A DNA stretch of 64,000 bases. It comes from Mycoplasmataceae bacterium (lineage in GTDB: Bacteria; Bacillota_I; Bacilli_A; Mycoplasmatales; Mycoplasmoidaceae). How positions within the stretch are numbered: position 1 is the stretch's first letter; every line of letters starts with the position of its first letter. Both the position numbers and the translations under genes were made by a program. The stretch is taken from positions 47,063-111,062 of the forward strand of contig JAISKD010000001.1 of NCBI GenBank assembly GCA_031261065.1, read 5' to 3'. A model generated the notes under the pieces. It ran no database searches. It was not told the DNA's origin and saw only the letters and a program-made list of their open reading frames with translations. Positions 46,531 to 57,383 of this stretch are shown here, one piece after another.

Positions 46531-46574
46531 AAAATCTGGTGTAGAAAGTTGAAAAACTTTTTCACCAGTTTTAT
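46531..46574 (+). terminator. intrinsic terminator after the large surface protein gene
   Basis: CTGGTG (46536-46541) and CACCAG (46563-46568) with A-rich and T-rich flanks extend to a long stem, ending in TTTT. An inner hairpin AAAGTT/AACTTT lies in the loop. Confidence 0.75.
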
Positions 46575-46584
46575 GTTATAAATC

Positions 46585-46590
46585 TATAAT
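46585..46590 (+). promoter_or_regulatory. -10 hexamer of the rubrerythrin gene
   Basis: TATAAT then TAGAAT then the ATG at 46597; exact 6-base spacing. Confidence 0.65.
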
Positions 46591-46596
46591 TAGAAT

Positions 46597-47172
46597 ATGG
46601 ATAAAATAAATTTTAAAGACTCACAAACATATAAAAACCTAGAAAAATCATTTGAGGGAGAAGCTGCTGCAAGAGTAAGATATGGCTTCTTTAGTTCACA
46701 AGCAAAAAAAGACGGATTAGTACACATATCTAACGTATTTGCAGAATCTTCTGACAATGAAAAAGAACACGCAGAAATATGGTTTAAATTACTATATGGT
46801 GGAACAGTTCCTTCTACTAATGAATGTTTAGACATTGCTATAGCAAATGAAAAACATGAATGAAGTGAAATGTATGCTGAATTTGCAAAAGTTGCAAGAG
46901 AAGAAGCAAAGAAATATGGTGATGAAAAATTTGAAGCAATTGCCAAGTTATTCGATGGAGTTGGTAATGTTGAAAAGTTTCATGAATCTCGATACACAGA
47001 TTTAAAAAACGAAGTACTTGCTGGTAAGACTTTTACTGACGAAGAAGAAGTTTACTGATGATGCATGAACTGTGGAACATTTGTTAAAGGAAAAACAGCA
47101 CCAAAGTTATGTCCTGTTTGTTCGCACCCTCAAGCTTATTTCATTAGAAAAACTGTTAAAATCTGCGACTAA
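46597..47172 (+). CDS. rbr: rubrerythrin
   Basis: A 191-residue non-haem di-iron peroxidase. The ferritin-like four-helix domain carries GEAAARVRY, SSDNEKEHAEIW and AREEAKK with the Glu/His iron ligands. The C-terminal rubredoxin-like domain has two Cys pairs (CMNCG, CPVCS). Rubrerythrins reduce hydrogen peroxide in anaerobes and microaerophiles. The Trp codons near the Cys motif are TGA. Its stop codon overlaps that of smpB on the other strand by 4 bp. It has its own predicted leaderless promoter. It is a clue that the organism lives with little oxygen. Confidence 0.96.
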
Positions 47173-47606
47173 ACGATTTTTTTGATGTGTCTTTCAGCAT
47201 CTCTAATCTTAATGTCATTTCGTTTATCTGCAGCTTTCTTATGCTTAGATAAAGCGATCTCTATTTTTACCATTCCGTTTTGTAGATAAACTTTAGTAGG
47301 AACAAGTGTTAGCTTTTCTTTTTTCATCTTATATTCTATCTTTTGTATTTCATGTTTATGTAATAGAAGTTTTCTCTTTCTTGTAGTTTCAAGAACTTGC
47401 ATTCTATTATCTTGTTCGAATGGGGCTACATACATGTTAACTAGGAAAGCTTCTCCATCCTTTATAATAGCAAATGATTCATCAATAGTTGCATTAGCTT
47501 TTGTTATGGACTTAACTTCTGTCCCTTTCAATGAGATACCACATTCGTAACTTTCAATTGATGAATAATTTAATCCAAATTTTTTATTTAAAAAAAGAAT
47601 ATGCAT
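47169..47606 (-). CDS. smpB: SsrA-binding protein
   Basis: A 145-residue SmpB, the tmRNA partner in rescue of stalled ribosomes. Typical blocks: LNKKFGLNYSSIESYECG, GISLKGTEVKSI, ANATIDESFA and KRKLLLHKHEI. The C-terminal basic tail (HKKAADKRNDIKIRDAERHI) contacts the ribosome. The tmRNA gene itself is not seen in the window. It follows rnr with a 26-bp gap, the usual rnr-smpB order. Confidence 0.96.
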   Translation of the reverse strand: MHILFLNKKFGLNYSSIESYECGISLKGTEVKSITKANATIDESFAIIKDGEAFLVNMYVAPFEQDNRMQVLETTRKRKLLLHKHEIQKIEYKMKKEKLTLVPTKVYLQNGMVKIEIALSKHKKAADKRNDIKIRDAERHIKKIV

Positions 47607-47632
47607 ATACCTATAATTATATTTTTCTAGAA

Positions 47633-49801
47633 TTATCTGTTACCAAGAAACTCCACTAATTCAAATTCAATCTTTCTTAAAGCTTTAGACGCACTAATAA
47701 CTTTAACCTTAATTTTTGTGCCTAGACTAAATTTCTTACCTGTGTTTCTACCTGTAAGTTCACAAGTCTTAGGATCAAAATTAAAGAAGTCAATCTTAAG
47801 ATTTGAAAGTTTAATTAATCCTTCTACTGTATTTTCAATTTGTACAAAAATACCAAAATTAGTAACAGATGTTACAAATCCATTAAACACTTCATTTAAG
47901 TGTTTAGACATATATTCAGCAAACTTCATATCATTAACATCTCTTTCACATTTTACAGCAACTAGTTCATTAGCTGAAGAAGTTTGGCAATCTTCATCAA
48001 GTTCATTATTGAACTTATTAATAAGTTGATCGCTAGTATTTGCTTTTTCAAATTCATTCATCCAGAATATTCGGTGAACCATTAAATCTGGATAACGACG
48101 AATAGGAGAAGTAAAATGTGTATAGTTCTTACTCGCCAAACCAAAGTGACCTATATTGTTAACATCATATTCAGCTTTTGCCATTGTTCTTAATAAAAGC
48201 ATATTAACAAGATCAAGGTTTTTATTGTCTTGATTAGCAGCCAATCATTTTGAAACATCAATTGGTTGAATATCTTTAAGATCAGTTGTTATTTTAAAAC
48301 CAAGCTTCTTAGCTTCAATGGCAAAAAGTTGTAATCTCTCATCGGATGGTTTGTCATGCACACGATAAACAAATGGTCATCCTTTCTTATCTGCATAAAT
48401 AGTAACAGCTTCATTAGCGGCAACCATGAAGTCTTCAATCATTTTCTGCGCTTCACCACTTGTTCTTTTTCTTATTTCAGTTGGAATACCCTTTTCATCA
48501 ACAATAATCTGCGGTTCAGGTATTTCAAATTGAATATAACCTCTCTTAGCTTTGCTCTTAGTAAGAATGGCGTGTAATTCGGCGCCAATATCTAATACTT
48601 CTTTCACTTCATCTGAATCTTTTTCTAATGTACTCTTACCAGAAAAATATTCATTAACCTCATCATAACTATATCTTCGGTGAGAATTAACTATTGAAGG
48701 AAAGACTTTTATATCTTTGATCTCACCATTATTATTAATAATCATATCACATGTTAAACAAAGACGGTCAACATTAGGATTGATGCTACAAATGTCATTA
48801 GATAAGATGTGTGGGATCATCGGTATAACACGGTCAACTAAATATATTGAGCATCCACGTTTTAATGCAGCCTTATCTAATACACTATCGTATTTAACAT
48901 AATGTGATACATCAGCTATAGAAACAGATAATAAATAGTCATCTCCTTCTTTCCTAACATAGATAGCATCATCAAAATCTTTAGACGTAGCTGGATCAAT
49001 TGTGATGATTGGTAGATTCGTTAAGTCGTGACGAATCTCTCTTTGGTGTTCGTCTATTTCAATTTTAATGTTGTTAGCATAATCATTGACATCCTGGTCG
49101 AACTCAGGTTCTACACCATTGTCCAACACTAATGAAAGTATATCTACACCAATATCTGTTTTAAAACCGATTACTCTACTAACTGTAGCATATGCTTTAT
49201 TGCCTTCGAATTTTCCAACTTGTAATAAAAGAACACTGCCACTAACTAAATCTGTTGTTGAGTCAAGAACAAATTCTAAAAAAACTTTACTATCTTCAGG
49301 AGTTAATTTATAACCACTTTCTGTTGTCTCATACGTACAGACAAAGAAGTTTTTATTTCTTGAAACAACACTTGTAACAATGGCATCAAGTAAGTCTTTC
49401 TTATCTTGCTTCTTTAGAACAGAGAACTCAACCTTATCTCCAGAAAGACTTCCATTAGTATTTGTTCTATAAACATAGTACTTAGATTTCTTTTCATTTT
49501 CTAATGTAATAAATCCAGAACCACTAGTTGTAATGGCGATTGTTCCTTGTTGAGGAGGAATAGAAGTATCTACCTCATCAGTACTTTGTTGTATACCCAT
49601 AACTAATTTATTTGTTTTGGTTAGTCTAAGGCTACCTTCTTTTAGAAGAGAATCTATATCTGTATAGATATCTTTCTTATTAAAAGGTTGGGCAATTCTC
49701 TTCTGGATTAGTTTTTGTGCTACAATTGCGTGGGGAATGGGTTTGCCTTCTTCTTTGCTTATAAGCTCTAATATGTGCTTTTTGAAATCAGTATGTCCCA
49801 T
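47633..49801 (-). CDS. rnr: ribonuclease R
   Basis: A 722-residue RNB-family 3'-5' exoribonuclease. It has an N-terminal helix-turn-helix-like region, cold-shock domains and the RNB catalytic block TIDPATSKDFDDAIYV with Asp residues for Mg. RVIPMIPHILSNDICSIN, RRYSYDEVN and the family RYPDLMVHR follow, then a C-terminal S1 domain and Lys/Arg-rich end. Two long pieces join through TGA codons read as Trp. It degrades structured RNA and works with SmpB/tmRNA. secG lies 1 bp upstream. Confidence 0.96.
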
Positions 49802-49802
49802 A

Positions 49803-50036
49803 TTAATAAATGAAGACGTAGACCATTGAAAGTAGAAGGGCAGTTATAAGTAAGAAGAACATAACCATTTGCAGAACCTTAACTAATCCTCTATCTTTTG
49901 TCTTTTTGAAAAGTTCTAGGTCTTGTCCTGAGATAGCGGTTAAACCTGTTGTTGAACCTGAACCTGAAAGCATCAAGCCAATAACAATGGCAACGATAGC
50001 GATAATAATAAGAGCAATAATAATTGGATTATCCAT
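49803..50036 (-). CDS. secG: Sec translocon subunit SecG
   Basis: A 77-residue protein with two membrane helices (about residues 5-24 and 55-76) joined by a polar loop (GSGSTTGLTAISGQDLELF). The loop matches the SecG pattern (GSGS...G.....LF.K..). It is the accessory subunit of the SecYEG channel. It lies between secA and rnr; secA ends 20 bp upstream and rnr starts 1 bp downstream. Confidence 0.88.
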   Translation of the reverse strand: MDNPIIIALIIIAIVAIVIGLMLSGSGSTTGLTAISGQDLELFKKTKDRGLVKVLQMVMFFLLITALLLSMVYVFIY

Positions 50037-50056
50037 AGTTTAATTATACAGCATGA

Positions 50057-52705
50057 CTATTTGTCTTGCTCCTCCTTCTTTGCACCACCGTTAGTTGTTT
50101 CATCAAGTCTGTCTCCAGCAACGTCATCTTGTCCACCCTTAACTTCAACAACAGACTTAAGAACTTTAGCTTCATCAAAAGAAGTAACTAATACATCATT
50201 ATTAATAAGAGATTTGCTATTTTTAAGGTTTGTGATGCTATCGAATGCTGCTTTACCACTTTCAATATCTTTAATGACTGGGTGGTTTTCTGCAACAGTC
50301 ATTACCTCTATTACTGATCCTGGAAGAACAGCAGATAATGTAGCTCTAATTTCATTTTGGAAGTTAGGAACGAAGATACGGTGGAATGAGGTAACTGAAC
50401 CAATGGCCACGTTTTTCTTTAATTGTGTGAAGTTCTTATCAGCTTCTTCAACATAAATGTTTAATGGAGAACGTTGTTCTAGTGAACGTAATGAAACACC
50501 TTCTCTAACCTTAGTCATCTTATCAATGTGGTTTGTTCAGTTGTAGTCTAAATTTTGAATAATAATATCTTTCAAAATTCTTGCTGCTTGATCTTGTCCT
50601 AATTTACTAATACGTTTATCAATACTGATCTTAATAATTTCAGTAATGATTTCTGTTGCTTCTTCTAAGTTTTTGTTATTGAAAATATTAGGAGCAATAA
50701 TATTAGCATTTAATATTCGCATATTAATAGCTTGGGCAATCTTTTCCTTTTCAATAAAGATGTTATCTTGTTTATTAATAAAAGATTCAGCCATGCTACG
50801 AGCTAAATGTCTTGCCATGTTAGAGATAAGTTTAATATTATCAGAAGTTAATAAGATTTGATCACGTTGTTTATAAATCAATTCTCTTTGACTTGATAAA
50901 ACTGAATCGTAATCGATTAGGTTCTTACGTGTATCAAAGTTTAATCCTTCAACCTTCTTTTGAGTTGAGTTTAATAATCGAGTAAAGAATCATGAATCGT
51001 AGTAGTCATTGTCAATAACGTCATTAGACTTATCAAGCTTTTCAGTAGCGAAACGTTTAAACAATGTATCTTGTAAAGATATAAAGAATCTTGTAATTCC
51101 AGGGTCGCCTTGACGTCCTGAACGTCCTCTTAACTGGTTATCAACACGTCTTGATTCTGAACGGTCTGTACCAATAACATATAATCCACCAAGTTCTCTA
51201 ACACCTTCGCCTAATTTAATATCGGTTCCACGTCCAGCCATGTTAGTTGAAATAGTTATGGAGTTTATTTGTCCCGCTCCTTTAACTATTTCTGCTTCAC
51301 GTGCGTGGTTCTTAGCGTTCAATAGTTCAAAGTTTAGTCCTTTGTTTCTTAAGAACTTACATAGTTCTTCTGAATCTTCAACTGAACCAGTTCCAACTAG
51401 AATTGGTTGACCTGTTGACTTATGAACTTTTTCTATTTCTGCACAAACGTGTACTCATTTAGATAATTTATTAGCAAATACGTAGTCATTTAAGTCTTTA
51501 CGAATAACTGGTTTGTTTGTTGGAACCTTAACAACAACCATGTTATAAATTTTCATGAATTCTTCTGACTCTGTGTATGCTGTACCAGAGGCTCCAGCTA
51601 ATTTCTTATACAATCTAAAGAATGATTGGTATGTAATTGTGGCAACAATAATATTCTCTGGTTCGATTTGAACATATTCTTTAGCTTGGATCGCTTGTTG
51701 TAATCCAGCATTATAACTTCTTCCTTCAAGAATACGTCCAGTAAACTGGTCAATCAAAACGATCTTATCTTCTCTAACGATATATTCAACTTGTGCTTCA
51801 AATACGAAGTTAGCCATTAAAGCATTTTTAATTTTGTGATATAGTTCTGAGTTCTCAATAGAGAATAAATTCTCTAACTTAAAGAAGACTTGAGCTTTAC
51901 CAATACCAGAATCAGTTAGAGTAATAGAATTAGACTCAGCATCAATCTTATAGTCATCACCAACTAGTTTCTTAACAAATCTATCTGCTTCAACGTATTG
52001 TGTTACATCACGTTTTGGTTGACCAGAGATAATAAGTGGTGTTCTAGCTTCATCGATTAGAATTGAGTCTCCTTCATCACATATTGCAAACATTAAAGTA
52101 CGGATAACTTTATCTTCATGTCTACGCACCATGTTATCACGAAGGTAATCAAAACCTAATTCAGAGTTTGTGGTATAAGTTATATCACAGTTAAACATTT
52201 TTCTCTTTTGGTCTGGTGAGAATGTTGAAAGGTTATAACCAACAGTAATGCCTAATGGGTTTAAACATTCTGCACAAAACTTAGCATCACGTTGTACCAA
52301 GTATTCATTAACTGTAACGATATGTACACCTTTTTTCAATAGTGCATCCAAGTACGCTGCAATTACACAGACTAATGTTTTTCCTTCTCCAGTATATAAC
52401 TCAGCGAAGTCTCCGAAGTGAATTACAGCTGCACCCATTATCTGTACATCATATGCAAACATTTTGTGTACACGTCAAACTGTTTCACGTGCAGCAGCAA
52501 ATGCTTCAGGCATAATATCGTCTAATGATTCACCACTAGCGATACGTGCAATGAAAACATTTGTCATATTAGACAAATCTTTATTGGATAGCTTACGATA
52601 TTTATCCTTAAAAGTGTTGCATGATTTTGCAACCTGTTTTGCACGTTTTAAAACTCTTTTGCTCGGAGAAAGAAAATTAGCCTTTGATAGATTCCTATGA
52701 GTCAT
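50057..52705 (-). CDS. secA: preprotein translocase ATPase SecA
   Basis: An 882-residue SecA. Motor motifs are in order: [11 protein letters not shown] (Walker A), [82 protein letters not shown] and [13 protein letters not shown]. Walker B is CDEGDS where most SecA have VDEVDS, a minor variation. It lacks the C-terminal zinc-binding tail, ending in a Glu/Lys-rich stretch; this is usual in mollicutes. Several TGA codons are Trp. It drives export of the many lipoproteins in this window. Confidence 0.97.
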
Positions 52706-52742
52706 TATATTAAATATTATATAAATATATATTTATAAATAT

Positions 52743-53456
52743 CTATTCAGGATATGCATTCTCTGCGGGTGTGAAACTAGGACAGTATGAAGTTGGAATG
52801 TCAAATTGATTACCCATGGGTGATTCAGTAACACCAAAATCAATGGTGAAATGATCACTACCACCAGTGAAATAATAGTCTTTAATTGCCTTAAAACCAT
52901 TATTTCACGTAAATTCAAAAGCTTCAGAAGGATCAGTGGTGGAATGCATTTTGAAGTAAACCGTCATATCGTAATAATTTAAAGTATATTGTTCATTTAA
53001 CCATTGTCCTACTGGATACTGTATGTATATTAATGACAATTCTCCTGTGCTCTTGTTCTGTCCTTTTGCCCCGAAACCAGATTCAGAATTATTTGTAAGG
53101 ATGTTATATGTATCAAAGCTTATACTATCAACCTGGGTTTTTATGGAATAGTAAGCTAAAGCGAAAGAACTTTCTTTATTTGCTGCGTCAACAAAAAAAT
53201 AACTGTTTAAAATATTTTTACTTTCAGTGTAGTCTCCTCCATCATACACTAGTGCGTCGACAGGTGATGGCTCGTATGTAGCATTAGCGGCAACATATTC
53301 GTCCGCATTCATATCTTTGGAAATATCATAGTCAACAATAATACCATTACCGCCACTAGATGACTTAGAACATGATGTTAATTGAGTGGCAACAAGCAAA
53401 GCAACACCAGCAACCGATAGAACTGCTATAATTGGTAATTTTTTAAAAGATTTCAT
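52743..53456 (-). CDS. lipoprotein, paralogue A of tandem pair
   Basis: A 237-residue lipoprotein. MKSFKK, then a hydrophobic segment, then QLTSC (Cys29) as lipobox, followed by a Ser/Gly-rich linker (SKSSSGGNG). The mature part is closely related to the next gene: VDYDISKDM versus VDYDVSKDM, and DTYNILTNNSESG is identical in both. No family recognised. TATAAA lies 6 bases before the ATG. The palindrome TTTAGTAAACTAAA lies about 58 bases upstream. Confidence 0.85.
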
Positions 53457-53462
53457 ATATTG

Positions 53463-53468
53463 TTTATA
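53463..53468 (-). promoter_or_regulatory. -10 hexamer of lipoprotein paralogue A
   Basis: TATAAA then CAATAT then the ATG at 53456; 6-base spacing. Confidence 0.6.
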
Positions 53469-53513
53469 AGAGAAATGTACATGTTTTGCTCATATTTTTA
53501 AATAGCAAACATA

Positions 53514-53527
53514 TTTAGTAAACTAAA
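53514..53527. promoter_or_regulatory. palindromic candidate operator, copy 1
   Basis: TTTAGTAAACTAAA has the 6-bp arms TTTAGT and ACTAAA. It sits 58 bases upstream of the paralogue A start, close to the -35/-60 region. An identical copy lies at the same position before paralogue B. Confidence 0.5.
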
Positions 53528-53566
53528 AATTATTCATGGCTTAATGGATAAAATATCTATACAAGG

Positions 53567-54274
53567 TTATTCATGCTCCACTGGATGAAAGTTTGGGAAG
53601 TATGATAGAGAAATTTTAATTGGACCACCGGCAACTGAACTAGCACCAAAATCAACGGCAAAATAATCGTTTTCTGTAGAATAAGAATAATCTTTAACTT
53701 TTGCGTAACCCAAATTTGATGCTAATCCAGCAGCTTCAGAAGGATCAGGTGAAGAGCGTACAGAGAAGTACGTTGCTATGTTATAACCTTTTTTAGTTCC
53801 TTCTCCATCAAATCATTCTTCTGTGCTATGCTGTATGTAAAATATGAATCAGGTCTTATTGTCTTCATCGTGCGCTTTTACCCCATAACCAGATTCAGAA
53901 TTATTTGTAAGAATGTTATATGTATCTCAATCATCGCTTACAGCAGCACCTTTTATAGCGTAATAGGACAAGGCGGAAGTGGTTTTTTTATTAGCTCCAT
54001 TACCAAAGAGATAATTAGCTAAATAATTTTTACTTTCAGCATATGTGTGCTCAGCACTAAAGTCTGGGACACTATCGGGTGATGGTTCATGTTCAGCATA
54101 GGCAGCAAGATATTCTGACAGGTCCATATCTTTGGAAACATCATAGTCAACAACGAAACCATTACCACCACCAGCAGATGACTTGGAACATGACATTAAT
54201 TGAGCGGCAGCAATTGAACAAACAACGGCAACTGAAATGACTGTTATAATCGGTATTTTTTTAAATAATTTCAT
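53567..54274 (-). CDS. lipoprotein, paralogue B of tandem pair
   Basis: A 235-residue lipoprotein with MKLFKKIP, a hydrophobic segment and QLMSC (Cys29), then SKSSAGGGNG. It shares several blocks with paralogue A (VDYD.SKDM, TYNILTNNSESG, SEA, DYF..DFG). Two TGA codons are Trp. TATAAA lies 8 bases before the ATG, and the same palindrome sits 61 bases upstream. The pair arose by tandem duplication that included the upstream region. No family recognised. Confidence 0.83.
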
Positions 54275-54334
54275 ATATTTGTTTTATAAGTAAAATGTGC
54301 TTATTTTATTCGAATTTCCTAATACCAAAGCACA

Positions 54335-54348
54335 TTTAGTAAACTAAA
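54335..54348. promoter_or_regulatory. palindromic candidate operator, copy 2
   Basis: TTTAGTAAACTAAA, identical to copy 1, 61 bases upstream of the paralogue B start and 13 bases before the -10 of RNase P RNA on the opposite strand. Confidence 0.5.
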
Positions 54349-54360
54349 AAAGAGAAAGAT

Positions 54361-54366
54361 TATAAT
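54361..54366 (+). promoter_or_regulatory. -10 hexamer of RNase P RNA gene
   Basis: TATAAT about 6 bases before the predicted RNA 5' end (54370 region). Confidence 0.6.
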
Positions 54367-54369
54367 ATA

Positions 54370-54733
54370 TTTGTAAGCAGCTAATCGATGCATGTAAATG
54401 TATAGGAAAGTCCATGCTTGCATAGACTGTGATGTCTATAGTGTCTTTACTGGATAATAATTAATAAAACCAGGTATTAGTAAACTCTAATAACGACCAC
54501 GAATGTTCTAAGGTTATAAGAGATTATAACTATGAACACTAGTGATAAAGTGCAACAGAAACGAGTTAATAAGAAATTATTAAATGAAACGGGTAAACTC
54601 TAAAGGCAAGAAACCCAAAATAAAGGTAGGGGAACGAGTTGGGTAGAAACGAATATAACCAACTCGCAGGAAACTGAGATAAATGATTAGCATCTAGCAA
54701 TAGATACAGAACATGGCTTATCGCTTACAAAAA
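54370..54733 (+). ncRNA. rnpB: RNase P catalytic RNA
   Basis: The sequence has the hallmarks of bacterial RNase P RNA. Near the 5' end, TATAGGAAAGTCCATGC matches the conserved GAGGAAAGTCC block. ACAGAAA lies mid-way. The 3' block is GATACAGAACATGGCTTATC. The ends pair as helix P1: TTTGTAAGC at 54370-54378 with GCTTACAAA at 54723-54731. About 364 nt is normal for type B (Bacillus/mollicute) RNA. The RNA cleaves the 5' leader from pre-tRNAs. Ends are approximate; a terminator follows. Confidence 0.95.
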
Positions 54734-54739
54734 GTTAAG

Positions 54740-54769
54740 AGACGGAAAATAATTATTCCGTCTTTTTTT
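54740..54769 (+). terminator. intrinsic terminator of rnpB
   Basis: GACGGAA (54741-54747) pairs with TTCCGTC (54756-54762), followed by seven T. Confidence 0.85.
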
Positions 54770-54909
54770 ATTCTTAAATAATGTGATTTTAATTGCTAAC
54801 TATGTTGGTCTATTTATCAAAAAATCATTTATTTGTATTAAATTTGACACCTAAATTTCGCAACTAACTTTAGTTCTTTTTAAAAAATAGTCATTTCTTT
54901 GCAAAATTA

Positions 54910-54915
54910 CATAAT
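54910..54915 (+). promoter_or_regulatory. -10 hexamer of BspA-like gene 2
   Basis: CATAAT then AAATAA then the ATG at 54922; 6-base spacing. Confidence 0.55.
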
Positions 54916-54921
54916 AAATAA

Positions 54922-57327
54922 ATGAAGAAACACAAAAAAATATATTTATCTATCCTTACTTTATTCGCTTGTGCAGGTATTGTTGTCGCTACCGTAGTTC
55001 CTCTTACACAATGCAAAAGCAAAAATACCGAAACTCAAATAGGCACTATTCAAGGACCAGCAACAGTTGCATATGGTGCTGAGGTTGAATACTCTGTTAC
55101 TATAAAAAATAGCAAGGGAGATGCTACTATCTCCGCTCTACAATATCAAGCTGAAGAGCTATATGAAGATGTTGAAATTGATCAGACAACTGTAAGTGTT
55201 GTAAATAATGTTGCTACATTTAGCCTCCGCAACATTAACACTACTTCAATTACAGAAACATTAACCATTAAAATATCAAATAATGGGAAATATGCTACTA
55301 AAGAAATAATATTTGAAGCTGAAGAACCAGATTTATTTGGTTATCATGCAAATGGAACCAATTGGGATGGTTTTGAACAAGGAGGATTAATTGAAGGAGA
55401 AAATTACATCGTTGATTGAGTCAACCATGTGGTAACTTATTGTGATACGCTAATAGTTAATGAACTAGGCGTTGGACATGTGTGAGAATATGGAGCGACA
55501 GACCTTGTTATCCCATCAACTGTTTTGATTGATGGTATTTATTTTACGGTTGAACTAGGAGCTGGATGTTTTACAGGAATACCTATAGCGTTTAATGCTA
55601 TGGGGGGAGAACCAATATATGCGCCCTATTTTTTATCAGGTTCAATTACTATAAGTGAGGGTATTAAAACCATACCTGCAGCTTCTTTTAGCGGATATGA
55701 TATGATTGCAATCGCGAATGAAGAAACCGACCTAGATCTGCCACTTGTTACTTCTATAACTTTCCCCACAACAATTACTTCAGTTGAAGCAAATGCACTC
55801 TTTTATTCTGATTCATTGGAATATGTTGATAAAAATAGTAACATTGCATATTTAAATTCAATTGACGGTAAATATTATGCCCTAGGCTGTCCATCGGAGG
55901 AGGTACCAGAAGATCAGCTAGACCCACTCCCCGATCTGCCTCAACCTACGTTGCAATTTAATGCCAACACAGTGGGAATTGCGGATGAGTTTTTCGGACT
56001 ATATGGTAATACAGCTAGTATTACAGAAATAATCATTCCGAATGGATGTCGTTTCATAGGAAATGCGAGCTTTAAAGCCGGCAGTTCGCTAAACACAGTT
56101 AATTTTCCTAATTCCTTGCATTCAATTGGCAGCGAAGCTTTCCGAAATACAAGCTTGTTGACAAGCATAGATTTTAATGCAGGTTTAGAATCAATAGGTT
56201 CGGAAGCTTTTGCGGACTCAGGCTTGCAATGCGTTTCAATACCGAACAGCGTTACCGAATTGGGGAGGTCGTGTTTTGAAAACTGCTCTGCTTTAACCAC
56301 AGCCACTATTGGCTCTAGCGTCACCAAACTTGAGGCGAATCTATTTTCTGGTTGTTCCACTTTAAATGCTATCACTTGTGTTGGATTAATAACTGAAATT
56401 GATGAGGACGTTTTTGACAATACACCATATATATCAACATATGACAAGGGTCTGTGCTGGCTCGCATGTGGAAATGATACATATTGGTTAATCAAAGGAG
56501 ACACAGATTATGGTGGAGGCAATTCTATTGAATATGATGGCAAAAATACAGTGGGTTTTGCATCTAAGTGTTTTAACAATTGTACGTGATTAACTAACAT
56601 AGTCGTTCCTAATACCATTACAAAGATACCATTACAATGTTTTTATCGTTGCTCTGCAGTTGCATCAATTGATTTAGGTGATAACATAATTGATATCGAA
56701 GAGAAAGGTTTTACTGATGTCACGGCTTCAATTACTAATGTAGTCGAAAATCTCGGTCTTTTATATCTTGTTTCTGGCGGGCGTTACTTCTTAATGAACC
56801 CTGTTGGCGCAAAGGCTGACGTAAATAGTGTCGACCTACATGATGACACATACGAAATAACGGCTCAGTCTTTGTCGGAAACTCATATAACAAATGTCTA
56901 TTTCCCAGAAAATTTGAAAATAATTTCGCAAGCCGCCTTTAGAGGGTGTCATGAACTTGAGAGTGTTACCTTTCCAGAAACATTATCAAAAATTTCAACG
57001 GCTTCCTTTCAGGGTTGCGAAAAATTATTGGATGTTGATTTAATTAATTTTAAGGGTGAAATTGAAGCAGAAGCATTACAAACGGATTCCGTTAACGCCT
57101 ATACTGACCATGCTTTTAAGTTGTATGTTAGCGATGAAATTGAATTCAGCCTCATAATTCCTCAAATTTTTGCAACTGACAAATATACAGTTATACCATT
57201 TTTCCCGACCATGGGAGAGGTATATTCTCCACATGGACAAGAAGATCACAAACTAACTTCGTTTCTTTCAACATTAAACTCTGTTGAGGACGCAGACTGA
57301 GAATGGTCTACAGTGCCAACCCCATAA
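54922..57327 (+). CDS. BspA-type leucine-rich-repeat surface lipoprotein 2
   Basis: An 801-residue lipoprotein with MKKHKK, a hydrophobic segment and lipobox VPLTQC (Cys31). A beta-rich region (about residues 40-140) comes first, then BspA/TpLRR repeats (SIGSEAFRNTSLL, SIPNSVTELGRSCF, VTFPETLSKISTASF). Short non-LRR modules of the form YL-x-x-x-G-x-Y lie between blocks. Four TGA codons are Trp. It may be an adhesin. The gene is convergent with BspA-like gene 3 and shares its layout. CATAAT lies 6 bases before the ATG. Confidence 0.88.
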
Positions 57328-57383
57328 ATTATTTGCTTGCTTTACTTTGGCGGTTTCAATATCTAAAAAAGATTAATAAGTGT

